Assembly (NCBI GenBank): GCA_013822735.1
Contig: PNKZ01000008.1
Location: 124,001 to 188,000, forward strand
Length of the DNA stretch: 64,000 nucleotides
DNA from: Pirellula sp.
Lineage (GTDB): Bacteria > Planctomycetota > Planctomycetia > Pirellulales > PNKZ01
Reading direction: 5' to 3'
In this document: positions 63,501-64,000 of the stretch, piece by piece
Layout: the number at the start of each line of letters is the position of its first letter
Numbering within the stretch: the first letter of the stretch is position 1
Notes under the pieces: model-generated
The model's input: only the letters and a program-made list of their open reading frames with translations
Told to the model about the DNA's origin: nothing
Databases searched by the model: none
Position numbers and translations under genes: made by a program

Positions 63501-63604
63501 CCCAAGAGCGAGAGATCGTCGTCGCGCGTCGGCGACATGGCCGCGGCCGACGTCGTCGTCGCGGTCTCGCCGGACGTCCACAGAGTTTTCAGGTCAGTGG
63601 TCAC
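60512..63604 (-). CDS. FHA-domain, long coiled-coil membrane protein
   Basis: A 1030-residue protein. The N-terminal part (about 35-135) is an FHA-like domain (GRLVRLSSAKCTIGSAPFCT; PVHCVILHGRG; LLNDRTFDDLPLAAGDRLSV) with Ser and His positions of the phosphothreonine pocket. About residues 135-710 form a near-continuous coiled coil, including five heptads of the QELQAQK type near residues 467-502. An acidic Ser/Glu-rich region (about 720-830) and a Pro/Ala-rich linker follow. Near the C-terminus two membrane helices (GFVAAGTGLISLAACGATLL and LPVAVGGLATMLFFASKSL) are seen. It may link phospho-signalling to the membrane. No kinase gene is beside it. Confidence 0.82.
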   Translation of the reverse strand: MTTDLKTLWTSGETATTTSAAAMSPTRDDDLSLLGRLDGEFVLRITAGPQCGRLVRLSSAKCTIGSAPFCTLRLHGPEVQPVHCVILHGRGRSVVRRWSDATLLNDRTFDDLPLAAGDRLSVGPIELQVVELPGKKLQEALGAFKRFGKELQADRDRVGDLKGRLDLANRQGRRRLRAAVAKLRKYQMRLAEAEGRRRLQTEEQAQLSLERARLETLQREVQTRLEESDRRRGTLAAEEKLLLEQAERMRTLAKQSSQDREAAQEALAQRRAELAAAEARLQEQLASAAAQVANAQTEAARLQAVDADLTRRAAELEQQSQAHAERMARDAARICDLESREEQLTQALAELQQSRNEITGRTAELGALAAELTVREANIARMSTQQASTITARDQSAADREAALAREAADLERRRALLNEREQAWTGREEALARHDATRLAAERALVERSAEVEAGEQLLSKRNQELAAREQELQAQKQELQTQKQELQAQKQELLTQKQELAVQGQSLAAKRAAWEVEMQKAAEAAAAMVAASPETSASTDSATDALLETRRQEIEALAAELESRTVALQTQEAEVHAAAAAIAAQAAAAEERAAAAEARAAELAAQAELLDRRAGDVDAKSSQLAENAAKIAEQQNALAARRTEIEQRAAEAAERCEALKRHWNELIAREQVLDRRSEELATRPAIVDASPGPEAPKSELLAAEEPLMIEPSAAVPSLVESEDAASDDAGDMADEQDESRNESTSILGDDATDSSCEADETTLVAEEVEAEHEEEAEVVPSATSAGSESAADVLRRLGLAAVLDDDAPSAVPSQVSSPMPAPAPVAKPAPVPAAAAHGEHSEEDGLNDYMAQLFQRLGVRNSEMAANSTPPPSSSIGHISTPTRPTMAAPAPKPVEKAPQAPLQAAEFKARSVAAERTTDLSALRELCNVNARAAVANHQIKTSEKASRWKGFVAAGTGLISLAACGATLLGYPHALPVAVGGLATMLFFASKSLRLRSSAKKTTRSLDDVLQRSAAKLRDGAEKSND
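62100..62204 (-). repeat. 21-nt tandem repeats encoding QELQAQK heptads
   Basis: About five units of 21 bases, such as AGCTCTTGCTTTTGGGCCTGC on the plus strand, run from 62100 to 62204. Units 2 to 4 differ by a few bases; units 1 and 5 are more diverged. Each unit is one coiled-coil heptad. Confidence 0.85.
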
Positions 63605-63947
63605 GTTGTCTACCTAGGGAAAGAGCTGCGTAGTGAAAGCATCTGGTCCGCTCGGAGCATGGGGTGCGCGCAGAACAGGCCAGGAGCATCTACCTCACAG
63701 TTGGGAGGGAGTCAAAATCGCTACAGCGCTTCTATTTCGCCCCAAACGAAGACTTTTGGCCTGCAGCGGCCGGTTATGACGTGTGGTCGCCCGAAGACAT
63801 GCCGGCGAACCTTTCACACGGCTCGCCGTCGTTAAGCGGGGCAATATTTCCCGCTTGTGACAGTCGTAACGAACATTCCTTACAAAAAGGACTGCACCTT
63901 TGCGACGGTTATGACGATTTACGGAACTATCGCTCGCTGTGTACCAC
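63605..63947. other. intergenic region at the right edge
   Basis: This region lies upstream of the FHA gene. A plus-strand frame at 63664-63963 has no ribosome-binding site or recognisable motif and is not counted. The AT content is somewhat raised, as expected for a promoter region. Confidence 0.4.
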
Positions 63948-64000
63948 TCAGCTTGCGGTGTAGGCCACGAAGTAGTGCGTGCCGCGCTCCGATTTGCGCC
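63948..64000 (-). CDS. possible 3' end of a minus-strand gene
   Basis: The frame that enters from the right edge encodes RKSERGTHYFVAYTAS and a TGA stop at 63948-63950. The third-position GC is high, as in the true genes here. Seventeen codons are too few for a firm call. Confidence 0.3.
   Translation of the reverse strand, partial: RKSERGTHYFVAYTAS

Noticed and set aside
63664-63963. 99-codon plus-strand frame at the right edge
   Set aside because: No ribosome-binding site or motif, and it lies in the presumed promoter region of the FHA gene.

Overview
The window looks like a chromosomal segment of a GC-rich planctomycete, probably Pirellulales-like. The reasons are a BBP7-type outer-membrane beta-barrel protein, a sulfatase, two ECF-type sigma factors (one with an N-terminus I recall from planctomycetes), a Gfo/Idh/MocA oxidoreductase beside a TIM-barrel sugar isomerase-like protein, a PilM/N/O/P-type secretion locus, and several families of short palindromic repeats between genes. 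No rRNA, tRNA, CRISPR array, prophage or complete insertion sequence was seen. The taxonomic reading is inference; no search was run.

Layout. 1-5.9 kb: the 5' part of a CpaC-like Flp-pilus secretin and a small Flp-type pilin on the minus strand, then a secreted duplicated beta-sandwich-like protein and the BBP7 protein. 6-13.4 kb: housekeeping genes guaA, surE, uvrB, a ComEA-like protein and nadC, with two small exported proteins. 13.6-30.3 kb: one long same-strand locus for a type II secretion/type IV pilus-like machine. It holds four prepilin-like proteins, PilM/N/O/P-like inner-membrane parts, a secretin, a TPR protein, then a histidine kinase, a single-domain response regulator and a STAS protein, and finally the GspE ATPase and GspF platform. 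30.4-37.5 kb: rpsU, a 39-residue lipoprotein, a sigma/anti-sigma-like pair, nagA, a BON protein, a secreted nuclease and a small Cys-pair protein. 38-43.7 kb: an HNH protein, repeat-rich DNA, an HTH protein, a 7Fe ferredoxin, a second sigma factor coupled to a VOC protein, and a membrane protein. 43.8-45.1 kb: DAHP synthase with its leader. 45.2-52.3 kb: an ABC exporter pair, a duplicated permease, a sulfatase and a small protein, closely packed. 52.4-54.3 kb: queC-queE and, divergently, queF. 54.3-64 kb: TPR protein, class III aminotransferase, Gfo/Idh/MocA oxidoreductase, GntR regulator, TIM-barrel protein and a 1030-residue FHA/coiled-coil membrane protein.

Most notable. Directly upstream of the DAHP synthase gene is a 26-codon open frame (43810-43890) in which nine of residues 4-15 are Tyr, Phe or Trp. 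It is followed by a strong intrinsic terminator and then the synthase gene. This is the expected architecture of ribosome-mediated transcription attenuation sensing aromatic amino acids at the first step of their synthesis. Other signals worth checking are a five-hairpin repeat cassette that forms the 3' end of an open frame, a palindromic repeat read in frame inside an ABC permease, an inverted repeat that encodes the signal peptide of the sulfatase, an in-frame 4 x 18-nt tandem repeat in a VOC protein, a hairpin repeat family with apparent compensatory stem changes, and a paired operator candidate for the GntR regulator.
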